Below the pieces are notes generated by a model. The model saw nothing but the letters and a program-made list of their open reading frames with translations. It did no database searches and was not told where the DNA came from. Of a DNA stretch of 27,549 nt, positions 1 to 6,173 are shown piece by piece. The translations under genes and the position numbers were made by a program. Source of the DNA: Collinsella sp. (GTDB taxonomy: Bacteria > Actinomycetota > Coriobacteriia > Coriobacteriales > Coriobacteriaceae); assembly GCA_019414325.1 (NCBI GenBank), contig DXMG01000005.1:1-27549 (forward strand). The letters are read 5' to 3'. The first letter of the stretch is position 1; every line of letters begins with the position of its first letter.

Positions 1-130
1 GCCGCGCGGCAAGGAGATATATTGCCAGACCGGAGGGGCCCCGGGGGCGGGAATCTGGGACTCCACGGTTCCTACACAAATGAGGATGGGACCCTCTCTG
101 CGAGAGCCTAGAAAGAACAGGGCCGCGGCC
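1..130 (-). promoter_or_regulatory. possible cobalamin riboswitch, running off the left edge
   Basis: Read on the minus strand, this non-coding stretch has blocks resembling a cobalamin riboswitch. They come in the right order: AGGAACCGTGGAGTCC, then CCCGCCCCCG, then a CTGGCAATATATCTCCTTGCC block that loosely resembles the B12 box. Bases 1-6 (GCCGCG) can also pair with 124-129 (CGCGGC), which could close the structure. If correct, the controlled gene lies left of the window, read leftwards, and would be a cobalamin-uptake, cobalamin-synthesis or B12-independent isozyme gene. The match is by eye and the B12-box-like part is longer than consensus. Another structured RNA or a plain GC-rich intergenic region is possible. 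Confidence 0.42.
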
Positions 131-197
131 CCCTATTAGAGCGGCCTTTCGGTTTTCCAACGGTTAAGCTTCGGCCGCATTAATGGCTGTATACCCA

Positions 198-806
198 TTA
201 GAAATGGGACATAGCAGCGTTAACGAGTTCAAAAACGATTAGTCCAATAAGAGCCGCTGCGGCAAACTTGATGGCATTCGCAAGCTGTGGATGCTCATAA
301 GCCCAGCCCGTCCTCGTCTCTTCGCTGTCCGCCTTCTTTCCGTCCAAGAAGTCGGATATCTCTTGATACGTCACCAAATCATTCTTCTTCTTGATATGTT
401 CCGCTGCAAGCGCGCAGCACATTGCGCCAGCACCAAAGACGCCTGCCAACACCATCGTCGGAACGCACTGGACCATCCCCCACCCGTGGTTTTGTTGCCA
501 CATGAGCCAGGCCATAGAGACGGTAAACGCAAGAAGCCCAGCCAACATCCCCGCACCCAAGCGATAGAGCGTGCCCCTATCGCGTTCAACCCTTTCTCTA
601 ATTATTGAAATGTCGCCTTTAACAAGCTCGTCAATCGTTACATCCAGTTGTTCAGACAGCAGTAGGAGACTCTGGATGTCGGGGTACGTTTTACCGCGCT
701 CCCAATTACTGATGGTCTGACGTGTTACAAAAATGCGCCTTGCAAGATCCTCCTGGGACAAACCAGCATCGAGTCGATACTGTTTAAGGTGTTTTGGCAG
801 CTGCAT
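198..806 (-). CDS. XRE-family HTH regulator with C-terminal membrane segments
   Basis: This 202-residue protein has an N-terminal Cro/CI-type helix-turn-helix at about residues 4-65, including LSQEDLARRIFVTRQTISNWERG, a classic XRE recognition region. It is followed by a short linker and three hydrophobic stretches at about 84-104, 112-134 and 176-197. The architecture is that of small membrane-anchored XRE regulators, common in Firmicutes and Coriobacteria, which usually act as repressors and often control their own gene. The target and signal are unknown. The ATG at 806 is preceded by AAGGGA at 5-base spacing, which supports this start. A perfect inverted repeat about 115 bases upstream (920-939) is a candidate operator. 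The gene stands alone between the candidate riboswitch and the rplT terminator. Confidence 0.85.
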   Translation of the reverse strand: MQLPKHLKQYRLDAGLSQEDLARRIFVTRQTISNWERGKTYPDIQSLLLLSEQLDVTIDELVKGDISIIRERVERDRGTLYRLGAGMLAGLLAFTVSMAWLMWQQNHGWGMVQCVPTMVLAGVFGAGAMCCALAAEHIKKKNDLVTYQEISDFLDGKKADSEETRTGWAYEHPQLANAIKFAAAALIGLIVFELVNAAMSHF

Positions 807-919
807 GGCGTTCCCTTCGAATGCATCTCAACTCTTATTGGGCGGCTACACAACGGAAGCCGGCAAGCAAAGCGTAATCCCAAAATCAAACCCATACGGA
901 TGGCTGCGCGCAGATTAGA

Positions 920-939
920 GTGTCAAAAATCTTTGACAC
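920..939. promoter_or_regulatory. inverted repeat GTGTCAAA-4-TTTGACAC, candidate operator
   Basis: Perfect 8-base arms (920-927 and 932-939) are separated by 4 bases in the otherwise plain intergenic region upstream of the XRE gene. Each arm contains TTGACA on one strand, so the site overlaps possible -35 boxes in both directions. I could not pair either with a convincing -10 box. Size and symmetry suit a dimeric XRE repressor; autoregulation is inference. Confidence 0.4.
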
Positions 940-1020
940 ATACGCTACCTGCTCTTTCTTGCAACTCGGACGCTATCGAATTGATCGGTTTGGCTACGTC
1001 CCAAATCGATCACATCCCTA

Positions 1021-1062
1021 ATCAATCAAAAAGGGGCGCTTCCGGATTGGAAGCGCCCCTTT
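1021..1062 (-). terminator. Rho-independent terminator of the infC-rpmI-rplT operon
   Basis: A perfect 14-bp stem (1030-1043 with 1049-1062) and a 5-base loop lie just after the rplT stop. On the minus strand the stem is followed by TTTTTGATTGATT. Confidence 0.9.
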
Positions 1063-1078
1063 AAGATGCAAGAAGCAA

Positions 1079-1438
1079 TTAAGCCTCGAGAGCCTTCTTG
1101 GCAATGGCAGCCAGCTCGTTGAAGGACTCGATGTCCTCGTAGGCCATCTGAGCCAGGACCTTGCGGTCGAGCTCGATGCCGGCAACCTTCAGGCCGTGCA
1201 TGAACTGAGAGTAAGAGATGTCGTTCAGGCGAGCGGCAGCGTTGATGCGGGTGATCCAGAGAGAGCGGATCTCGCGCTTCTTGTTGCGGCGATCACGATA
1301 CTGATACTGCAGGGAGTGCTGGACCTGCTCTTTAGCATGCTTGTAAGTACGCGAAGCGGCACCGTAGTAACCCTTCGCACGGTGCATAACGGTACGGCGC
1401 TTCTTCTTGGCGGCAACAGCGCGCTTAATACGTGCCAT
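1079..1438 (-). CDS. rplT: 50S ribosomal protein L20
   Basis: This is the 119-residue L20 protein, which binds 23S rRNA early in assembly of the large subunit. The start MARIKRAVAAKKKRR and the segment HAKEQVQHSLQYQYRDRRNKKREIR are characteristic, and the length is normal for the family. It is the last gene of the infC-rpmI-rplT operon, 46 bases after rpmI, and ends at a strong terminator. GGAG lies 10 bases before the ATG. In other bacteria L20 represses its own operon by binding the leader or intergenic mRNA. The leader upstream of infC here is structured, but L20 binding is not demonstrable from the sequence. Confidence 0.98.
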   Translation of the reverse strand: MARIKRAVAAKKKRRTVMHRAKGYYGAASRTYKHAKEQVQHSLQYQYRDRRNKKREIRSLWITRINAAARLNDISYSQFMHGLKVAGIELDRKVLAQMAYEDIESFNELAAIAKKALEA

Positions 1439-1484
1439 GTTCTATCAACTCCTAGACGGTAAAACGAAAAACGGGAACGCGAAC

Positions 1485-1676
1485 TTAGGCGAGACGCGAC
1501 TTGATGACCTTGCGGTCGGCAGCGGCGATCTCGGTCTCCTGACGGAAGCCACGCTTACGCTTGGTGGACTTCTTGCTCAGGATGTGGCTCTTGAAAGCCT
1601 TGGCGCGCATAAGCTTGCCGGTACCAGTCTTGCGGAAACGCTTCTTGGTGCCGCTGTGGGACTTCATCTTAGGCAT
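1485..1676 (-). CDS. rpmI: 50S ribosomal protein L35
   Basis: This 63-residue basic protein starts MPKMKSHSGTKKRFRKTGTGK, a nearly invariant L35 signature, and is a component of the large ribosomal subunit. It sits between infC (32-base gap) and rplT (46-base gap), the conserved bacterial order. TAAGGAG lies 6 bases before the ATG and supports the start. Composition and length are normal for the family. Confidence 0.98.
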   Translation of the reverse strand: MPKMKSHSGTKKRFRKTGTGKLMRAKAFKSHILSKKSTKRKRGFRQETEIAAADRKVIKSRLA

Positions 1677-1708
1677 GAAATACTCCTTAATCGGTTACAG
1701 AACACTAG

Positions 1709-2263
1709 TTACTTGGTATCGCTTGCCGCTTTATCCTCATCGAAGGCGCCCTTAATCGGGGCGAGCAGCATAAGCATGTTACGGCCTTCCATCTTAGGCT
1801 TGGACTCGACCGTAGCGTAAGGCTTGAGATCCTCGGCGAGACGCTCGAGAACGTTAAGACCCTGCTCCGGGTGAGCCATCTCACGGCCGCGGAACATGAT
1901 GGTGATCTTAACGCGTGCGCCCTTCTTGAGGAAACGCAGAACGTGGCCCTTCTTGGTCTCGTAATCGCCAACGTCGATCTTGGGTCGGAACTTCATTTCC
2001 TTGACCTCGACCTTGGACTGGTTCTTACGAGCGGCCTTGGCCTTCATGGCCTGCTGGTACTTGAACTTACCGTAGTCCATGACCTTGCAGACCGGCGGCT
2101 CCGCGTTGGGAGCGATCTCGACCAGGTCGAGACCCTGATCGTCAGCGACGCGCTGGGCATCGCGGATGGCGAACAGGCCGAGCTGAGAGCCATCGACGCC
2201 AATCAAACGGCACGAAGATGCAGTGATCTCGTCGTTGATGCGGGTGTCATCAGACTTAGCTAT
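1709..2263 (-). CDS. infC: translation initiation factor IF-3, probable ATA start
   Basis: IF-3 binds the 30S subunit, prevents early joining with 50S and proofreads the start codon and initiator tRNA. The protein shows the family start TRINDEI, then LGLFAIRDAQRVADDQGLDLVEIAPNA in the N-terminal domain and a C-terminal domain with KFRPKIDVGDYETKKGHVLRFL. I place the start at the ATA codon 2263-2261, giving about 184 residues. A perfect GGAGG (2276-2272) stands 8 bases before this ATA. The in-frame ATG five codons upstream (2278) overlaps that GGAGG and has no ribosome-binding site of its own, only a T-rich run. Non-AUG starts (AUU in E. coli) are the basis of IF-3 autoregulation, so this choice fits known biology. 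The first gene of the infC-rpmI-rplT operon. Confidence 0.9.
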   Translation of the reverse strand: MAKSDDTRINDEITASSCRLIGVDGSQLGLFAIRDAQRVADDQGLDLVEIAPNAEPPVCKVMDYGKFKYQQAMKAKAARKNQSKVEVKEMKFRPKIDVGDYETKKGHVLRFLKKGARVKITIMFRGREMAHPEQGLNVLERLAEDLKPYATVESKPKMEGRNMLMLLAPIKGAFDEDKAASDTK

Positions 2264-2484
2264 TTTCCCTACCTCCATTCATAAAAAAATAACCCGGCGC
2301 TTCTTTGCAACCAGGTCGTACACATAGACATCCTCGGTGTGAGGAAGGGAATCTAGGTTGTATGACCAGTCAGCTGCTCATTGGCGCCAAAAGGTGGGAA
2401 CCCTCGGGTTCCTCTTTAGGGCATTGCGGGAACAACGCCTTGTGGATAATAACACGCGCAGCGCGTTATCACATTACGTACACG
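2264..2484 (-). promoter_or_regulatory. structured leader of infC with possible attenuator
   Basis: About 220 bases separate the preceding terminator from infC. On the minus strand it holds a hairpin at 2449-2469 (ATAAC-CGC with GCG-GTTAT, one mismatch) and another at 2397-2412 (GGAACC/GGTTCC). A weak 6-bp ACCTGG/CCGGGT pairing (2311-2316 with 2292-2297) is followed directly by a run of seven T at 2289-2283. The last resembles a leaky terminator ending just before the infC ribosome-binding site. In Firmicutes, infC operons carry leader RNAs controlled by L20 or attenuation; the same function here is inference. Confidence 0.35.
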
Positions 2485-2511
2485 AAAAAGGGGGGAGGCC
2501 TTGACCCCCTT
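2485..2511 (-). terminator. terminator after tRNA-Leu
   Basis: On the minus strand the stem AAGGGGG/CCCCCTT encloses a GC-rich loop and is followed by TTTTTCG. It lies 20 bases after the tRNA 3' end and before the infC leader, separating the two transcripts. Confidence 0.75.
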
Positions 2512-2530
2512 GAACGCTCACTTGCATGTA

Positions 2531-2617
2531 TGGTGCCCGAGGCGAGACTCGAACTCGCACGTTGTTGCCAACGGTGGATTTTGAGTCCACTGCGTCTGCC
2601 AATTCCGCCACTCGGGC
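2531..2617 (-). tRNA. tRNA-Leu (anticodon CAA)
   Basis: The 87-base gene folds as a class II tRNA. The acceptor stem is GCCCGAG with CTCGGGC, and the discriminator is A followed by an encoded CCA (2533-2531). The anticodon stem GTGGA/TCCAC carries loop CTCAAAA, with anticodon CAA at 2583-2581 reading UUG. A long variable arm CGTTG/CAACG and the T arm GCGAG-TTCGAGT-CTCGC complete it. The long variable arm and A73 fit leucine. Confidence 0.97.
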
Positions 2618-2656
2618 ACGTAATGCGTGAGTTAGTTTATCACAGCTTTCTGTTGA

Positions 2657-4090
2657 TTAGTCCGAAAATGGAACTTCGAGCATTTCGATGAGTTCGACCG
2701 AACGAAGCATCTCGCGCTGGCGGCACCCGCGTCCGTTAACCGAGGCTTCGCCCATCTGGTTGTCATAGGGATCCTCGCGCATGCCATCGAAAGCAGGCAC
2801 AAACTCAGCCTGGAATCGATTGTTAGCCACCATACGCCACGGGTCGAGATTGCCAAAGTAGTGACGACGACGCCACTCCTCCCCCATTCTGCGCGCTGAG
2901 GAACCAAACGAAACATCGGCGTTAAGCCAACCGGTCTGGGGTGTGAAGAACTCGGCCCAGTCGTGCGGTCCCACCGAATCGGGAGCAACATACAGGCCGC
3001 TCTGCCAACGAGCAGGCACGCCCGCGATACGGCACATGGTGATAAACGTGAGCGCCATAACGCCGCAATCGCCGCGGAGCGAGTGTGCACAGTCATCGGC
3101 GATGGAGCCCAAAAGCAGATATGGTGGCTGATAGCGATAGTCGATATGTTGCGTCAGATAATCATAGATGGCGCGAGCGCGATCGAGCGAATCCTCGAGC
3201 CCGTCAATAACACGCTCCGTCACCTGTCGCAGATACGGCGTAAACGCAATGTGCGGACGGTCCTCGGAGGTGTCCTCGGGCAGGGGCGCGTCCATACAGG
3301 GATGCGATGGGAGCGCGCCACCATAGATATCGCAATAGGCGGCATCGATGTGATAACGATAGGTCACCGAAAATGAATGTTCAGTCGAAGATGTCCAGGA
3401 GACAGTACGAGCCGAAACGTTCTCAGAGGCAACAGTGCCCTCCGACGTCATATCGAGAACCTCGACATGAGACTGTTGGCGACAGGCGGCGGCAACGGGC
3501 AGCCACGCGCGAACAGTCTCTCCCTCCAGAGCCCCAGGGACAGACACGGACGCCTTAAGCGTGATGAGGCGACTCAACCCGTTTTGCGACTCCATCTCCT
3601 TGAGCATCTGGTTGCGAAGCGCAATTCCGTCCGTAGAATCGGGACGCAGACCCGGAACCTCCCTGGGGTACACGCGAAGCGAATCGAGGAAGTTATCGAG
3701 AACAAACAGCTCGCCATCGATAAAGCGCCAGTCAATTCGCTTACGATTAATCAGGTCATCAAACTGCTCTTCGGTAAACTCAGGCCACTCCTCGCGAATC
3801 ATCGCAATAGCCAGATCACGCGACACCGAAAAATGAAGCGGCGTCTCGAGCATGCGATACCGCTCGGCACGAACGCAGGCTGCCAGGGAAGGCTCAGGAT
3901 TCTGCTCCAAAAGGCGATCGCAGGCAGCAACAGCCCGCGTCAAATAGCCGGCATCCTTGAGACGAAGAATCTCGGGCGGCAGTTCAATATCGAGATGACG
4001 AAAGTCATCGCAGCAAACATCAACAGAGCAACCAACAGGACCCTCGTCAATAACCTTCCCATCCGAAGGCAGCACATCAATAACAGCCAT
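2657..4090 (-). CDS. transglutaminase-like domain protein
   Basis: The last third holds a transglutaminase/protease-like fold with all three catalytic positions visible. Cys is in RGDCGVMALTFITMCRIAGVPARW (about residue 342), His in GPHDWAEFF (about 376) and Asp in GWLNADVSFG (about 392). Residues 1-290 are a long region without a recognised domain or signal peptide, so the protein is probably cytoplasmic. Such bacterial proteins are usually cysteine peptidases or amidases; the substrate is unknown. I chose the ATG at 4090 (477 residues), with GGAG 6 bases upstream. The in-frame ATG at 4126 has no ribosome-binding site. It lies between the fba palindrome and tRNA-Leu, with no operon partner. 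Confidence 0.82.
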   Translation of the reverse strand: MAVIDVLPSDGKVIDEGPVGCSVDVCCDDFRHLDIELPPEILRLKDAGYLTRAVAACDRLLEQNPEPSLAACVRAERYRMLETPLHFSVSRDLAIAMIREEWPEFTEEQFDDLINRKRIDWRFIDGELFVLDNFLDSLRVYPREVPGLRPDSTDGIALRNQMLKEMESQNGLSRLITLKASVSVPGALEGETVRAWLPVAAACRQQSHVEVLDMTSEGTVASENVSARTVSWTSSTEHSFSVTYRYHIDAAYCDIYGGALPSHPCMDAPLPEDTSEDRPHIAFTPYLRQVTERVIDGLEDSLDRARAIYDYLTQHIDYRYQPPYLLLGSIADDCAHSLRGDCGVMALTFITMCRIAGVPARWQSGLYVAPDSVGPHDWAEFFTPQTGWLNADVSFGSSARRMGEEWRRRHYFGNLDPWRMVANNRFQAEFVPAFDGMREDPYDNQMGEASVNGRGCRQREMLRSVELIEMLEVPFSD

Positions 4091-4231
4091 ACCAAACTCC
4101 AAGTCATTAGAACTCTTGAAGCCCATTGTAGCGAGATAAAAAAGAAAGCCCCAATAAAGGAACCCTCAACACCGATAAACGGTACCTATTAAAAATGAAT
4201 TCAGCCCAGTAACCCTGCGGCGTTAAACGAA

Positions 4232-4323
4232 GGAAGCCCCGTCCCCCGGAACTGTTTCCTTGGCGCGACTTCTGGCGAAGCCAGGTGAGCGCAAAGGAAA
4301 CAGTGTAGGGGGACGGGGCTTCC
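4232..4323. repeat. long palindromic intergenic element (element A)
   Basis: This 92-base imperfect palindrome lies just downstream of fba. The outer arms are a perfect 16 bp (4232-4247 with 4308-4323). The next stem is 11 bp (ACTGTTTCCTT 4251-4261 with AAGGAAACAGT 4294-4304), then GCGC/GCGC and a CTGGC-GAA-GCCAG tip. It may help end fba transcription, but it is far longer than a terminator and lacks a clear T tract. Short core words recur in the palindromes at 14676 and 18525. Confidence 0.85.
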
Positions 4324-4343
4324 GGCGGGAAGTTTAGCGACGC

Positions 4344-5210
4344 TTACGCCTTGTTGACGGAGCCAAACTCCTCCATGAGCTCCTTGGTGCGGGCAACGAT
4401 GTTGTCGCGACCAGGCTTGAGGAGCTTGCGGGGATCAAAGCCCTTGCCCTGCTGATCCTTGCCAGCCTCGATGTACTCGCGGACGCCCTTGGCGAAGACG
4501 AGCTGCAGGTCGGTGTTGACGTTGATCTTGGAGATGCCCAGGGAGATGGCCTTCTTGATCTGATCCTCGGGGATGCCGGTGCCACCGTGCAGGACGAGGG
4601 GCAGATCGCCGGTCTGAGCCTTGATCTCGCCCAGGCGCTCGAAGGAAAGGCCAGCCCAGTCGGCGGGATACACGCCGTGGATGTTGCCGATGCCGCAGGC
4701 GAGGAAGTCGACGCCCAGGTCAGCAATCTGCTTGCACTCAGCGGGGTCAGCGAGCTCGCCGTTGGAGGTCACGCCGTCCTCGGTGCCGCCGATGCCGCCG
4801 ACCTCGGCCTCGATGGACATGCCCTTGGAGTGGGCAAGCTCAACGAGCTCCTTGGTGCGGTCGAGGTTAAGCTGGAAGGTCTCCTCATGAGAGCCGTCAT
4901 ACATGATGGACGTGAAGCCGGCCTCGATGCACTTGAAGCAGTCCTCGTAAGAACCGTGATCGAGGTGAAGGGCGACGGGAACGGTAACGCCCGTGGCCTC
5001 GACGGCAGCCTTGACCATGTCGGCGCAGACCTTGAAACCGCCCATCCACTTAGCGGCACCAGCGGTGCACTGAAGGATCAGCGGAGACTTGGCCTCCTCG
5101 GCGGCCTGGAGAATAGCCAGGGTCCACTCGAGGTTGTTGGTGTTGAAGGCACCGAGAGCGTACTTGCCGACCTCGGCCTTCTTGAGCATGTCTGCTGCGT
5201 TGACGAGCAT
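4344..5210 (-). CDS. fba: class II fructose-1,6-bisphosphate aldolase
   Basis: A zinc-dependent aldolase that splits fructose-1,6-bisphosphate into dihydroxyacetone phosphate and glyceraldehyde-3-phosphate in glycolysis, and the reverse in gluconeogenesis. Class II marks are LHLDHGSYEDC (metal His and catalytic Asp, about residues 82-90), EAEVGGIGG with its downstream acidic segment, VLHGGTGIP and KINVNTDLQ. The 288-residue length is typical. The ATG at 5210 is chosen because AGGAGG sits 8 bases before it and the protein then begins MLVNAADMLKKAEVGKYALGAFN, as in homologues. An upstream in-frame extension to 5306 has no family resemblance. The gene is probably monocistronic: a 195-base gap precedes it and palindrome A follows. 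Confidence 0.96.
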   Translation of the reverse strand: MLVNAADMLKKAEVGKYALGAFNTNNLEWTLAILQAAEEAKSPLILQCTAGAAKWMGGFKVCADMVKAAVEATGVTVPVALHLDHGSYEDCFKCIEAGFTSIMYDGSHEETFQLNLDRTKELVELAHSKGMSIEAEVGGIGGTEDGVTSNGELADPAECKQIADLGVDFLACGIGNIHGVYPADWAGLSFERLGEIKAQTGDLPLVLHGGTGIPEDQIKKAISLGISKINVNTDLQLVFAKGVREYIEAGKDQQGKGFDPRKLLKPGRDNIVARTKELMEEFGSVNKA

Positions 5211-5405
5211 AAAAGAAACCTCCTGTAAGGTTGCTCCGATAACGCCTGAGATTTTACCACGGCGCACCCGAGCATAAACGTTCGTTTGTTCACGAATATC
5301 GTCCAAACAGACTTTTTTTGACCGTTTGCCCTACGGAATCGACCCGTTGGGGAAAAATAGCTTGACGTTTGGACGCTTCTCGTGCTTTAGAAGCTGACTA
5401 TAAAG

Positions 5406-6089
5406 CTACACCTGCATGAAAGGGTTCTGCATGAGCTCGCGTGCCATGGTGGTCGAATCGCCATGGCCGGTTAGGCAAACGGTATCGGGCGGGAGAAGCC
5501 GGGCGAGCTTGGAGAGCGAGCGCAGAATCGCCGCCTCGTCGCCACCGGCAAGATCGGTGCGGCCGTGGCTACCCGGGAACAGGGTGTCGCCAACAAAGGC
5601 GATGCATCCCTGCTCGGTGGCAGCAAACAAGACGATCCCGCCCGGCGTATGCCCTGGCGTCTCGATCACCTGCAGGCAGATATCGCCCACCTCGAGAGCA
5701 TCGCCCTCGGCGAGTAGGCGCGTCGGCTCCCCGGGGTCGGGCGTCTCAATGCCCCACATAGCTCGCTGTTCCTCGATGTTCGCATGCGGCACCGCCACAT
5801 CCTTAGCACACAGCTCATACTGGCAGCCCTCGCCAACGGCGGTTCGTACGCCGGCAACACCACCAGCATGATCGGCATGGCCATGAGTGCAAACGGCGCC
5901 AAGCATGCGTACGCCGGGATGCTCGGCTCGAACATGCTCCACCAGGCGCTCGCCTTCCCATGCGGGGTCGATAATCACGCACTCATTGTCCGAAATAACA
6001 GCATAGCTATTGGTCTGAATGGGACCGTTTACGAGCGTCTCGATCTCGACCGATCCCTTGGGAGTTACATCCAAGGACACAGCACTCAT
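5406..6089 (-). CDS. MBL-fold metallo-hydrolase, glyoxalase II-like
   Basis: A 227-residue metallo-beta-lactamase-fold hydrolase. The metal-binding motif THGHADH (His69, His71, Asp73, His74) is present, with ETPGHTPGG (His147), GDTLFPGSHGR (Asp168) and LTGHGD (about His210) downstream. This set matches the hydroxyacylglutathione hydrolase/YcbL-type subgroup. Many members hydrolyse thioesters, but the physiological substrate is unknown, and a Gram-positive anaerobe may lack glutathione. It follows rel on the same strand with an 84-base gap that contains a perfect hairpin. This recalls the recJ-rel-dtd-hydrolase order of other Gram-positive bacteria. GGAGAGGG lies just before the ATG. Confidence 0.9.
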   Translation of the reverse strand: MSAVSLDVTPKGSVEIETLVNGPIQTNSYAVISDNECVIIDPAWEGERLVEHVRAEHPGVRMLGAVCTHGHADHAGGVAGVRTAVGEGCQYELCAKDVAVPHANIEEQRAMWGIETPDPGEPTRLLAEGDALEVGDICLQVIETPGHTPGGIVLFAATEQGCIAFVGDTLFPGSHGRTDLAGGDEAAILRSLSKLARLLPPDTVCLTGHGDSTTMARELMQNPFMQV

Positions 6090-6110
6090 GTCCCTCTCCT
6101 CTCTATAGAA

Positions 6111-6136
6111 CTCGAGGCATCAAACGATGCCTCGAG
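6111..6136 (-). terminator. perfect hairpin between rel and the MBL hydrolase
   Basis: An 11-bp perfect stem (CTCGAGGCATC/GATGCCTCGAG) has a 4-base loop, 37 bases after the rel stop. Only TTCTATAG follows on the minus strand, so it may be a weak terminator, attenuator or RNA-processing and stability hairpin. Confidence 0.55.
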
Positions 6137-6173
6137 TGTAGCGAATATCGATAATGTGGCACGTTCGTCGCGA

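Noticed and set aside
60..118. A T-box-like string AATGAGGATGGGACC on the plus strand
   Set aside because: It resembles the T-box core only in part, the bases after ACC do not fit, and no plus-strand gene lies downstream. The minus-strand cobalamin reading explains the same bases better.
5363..5404. TTGACG and TATAAA on the plus strand between the MBL hydrolase and fba as a promoter
   Set aside because: The spacing is about 29 bases and no plus-strand gene follows.
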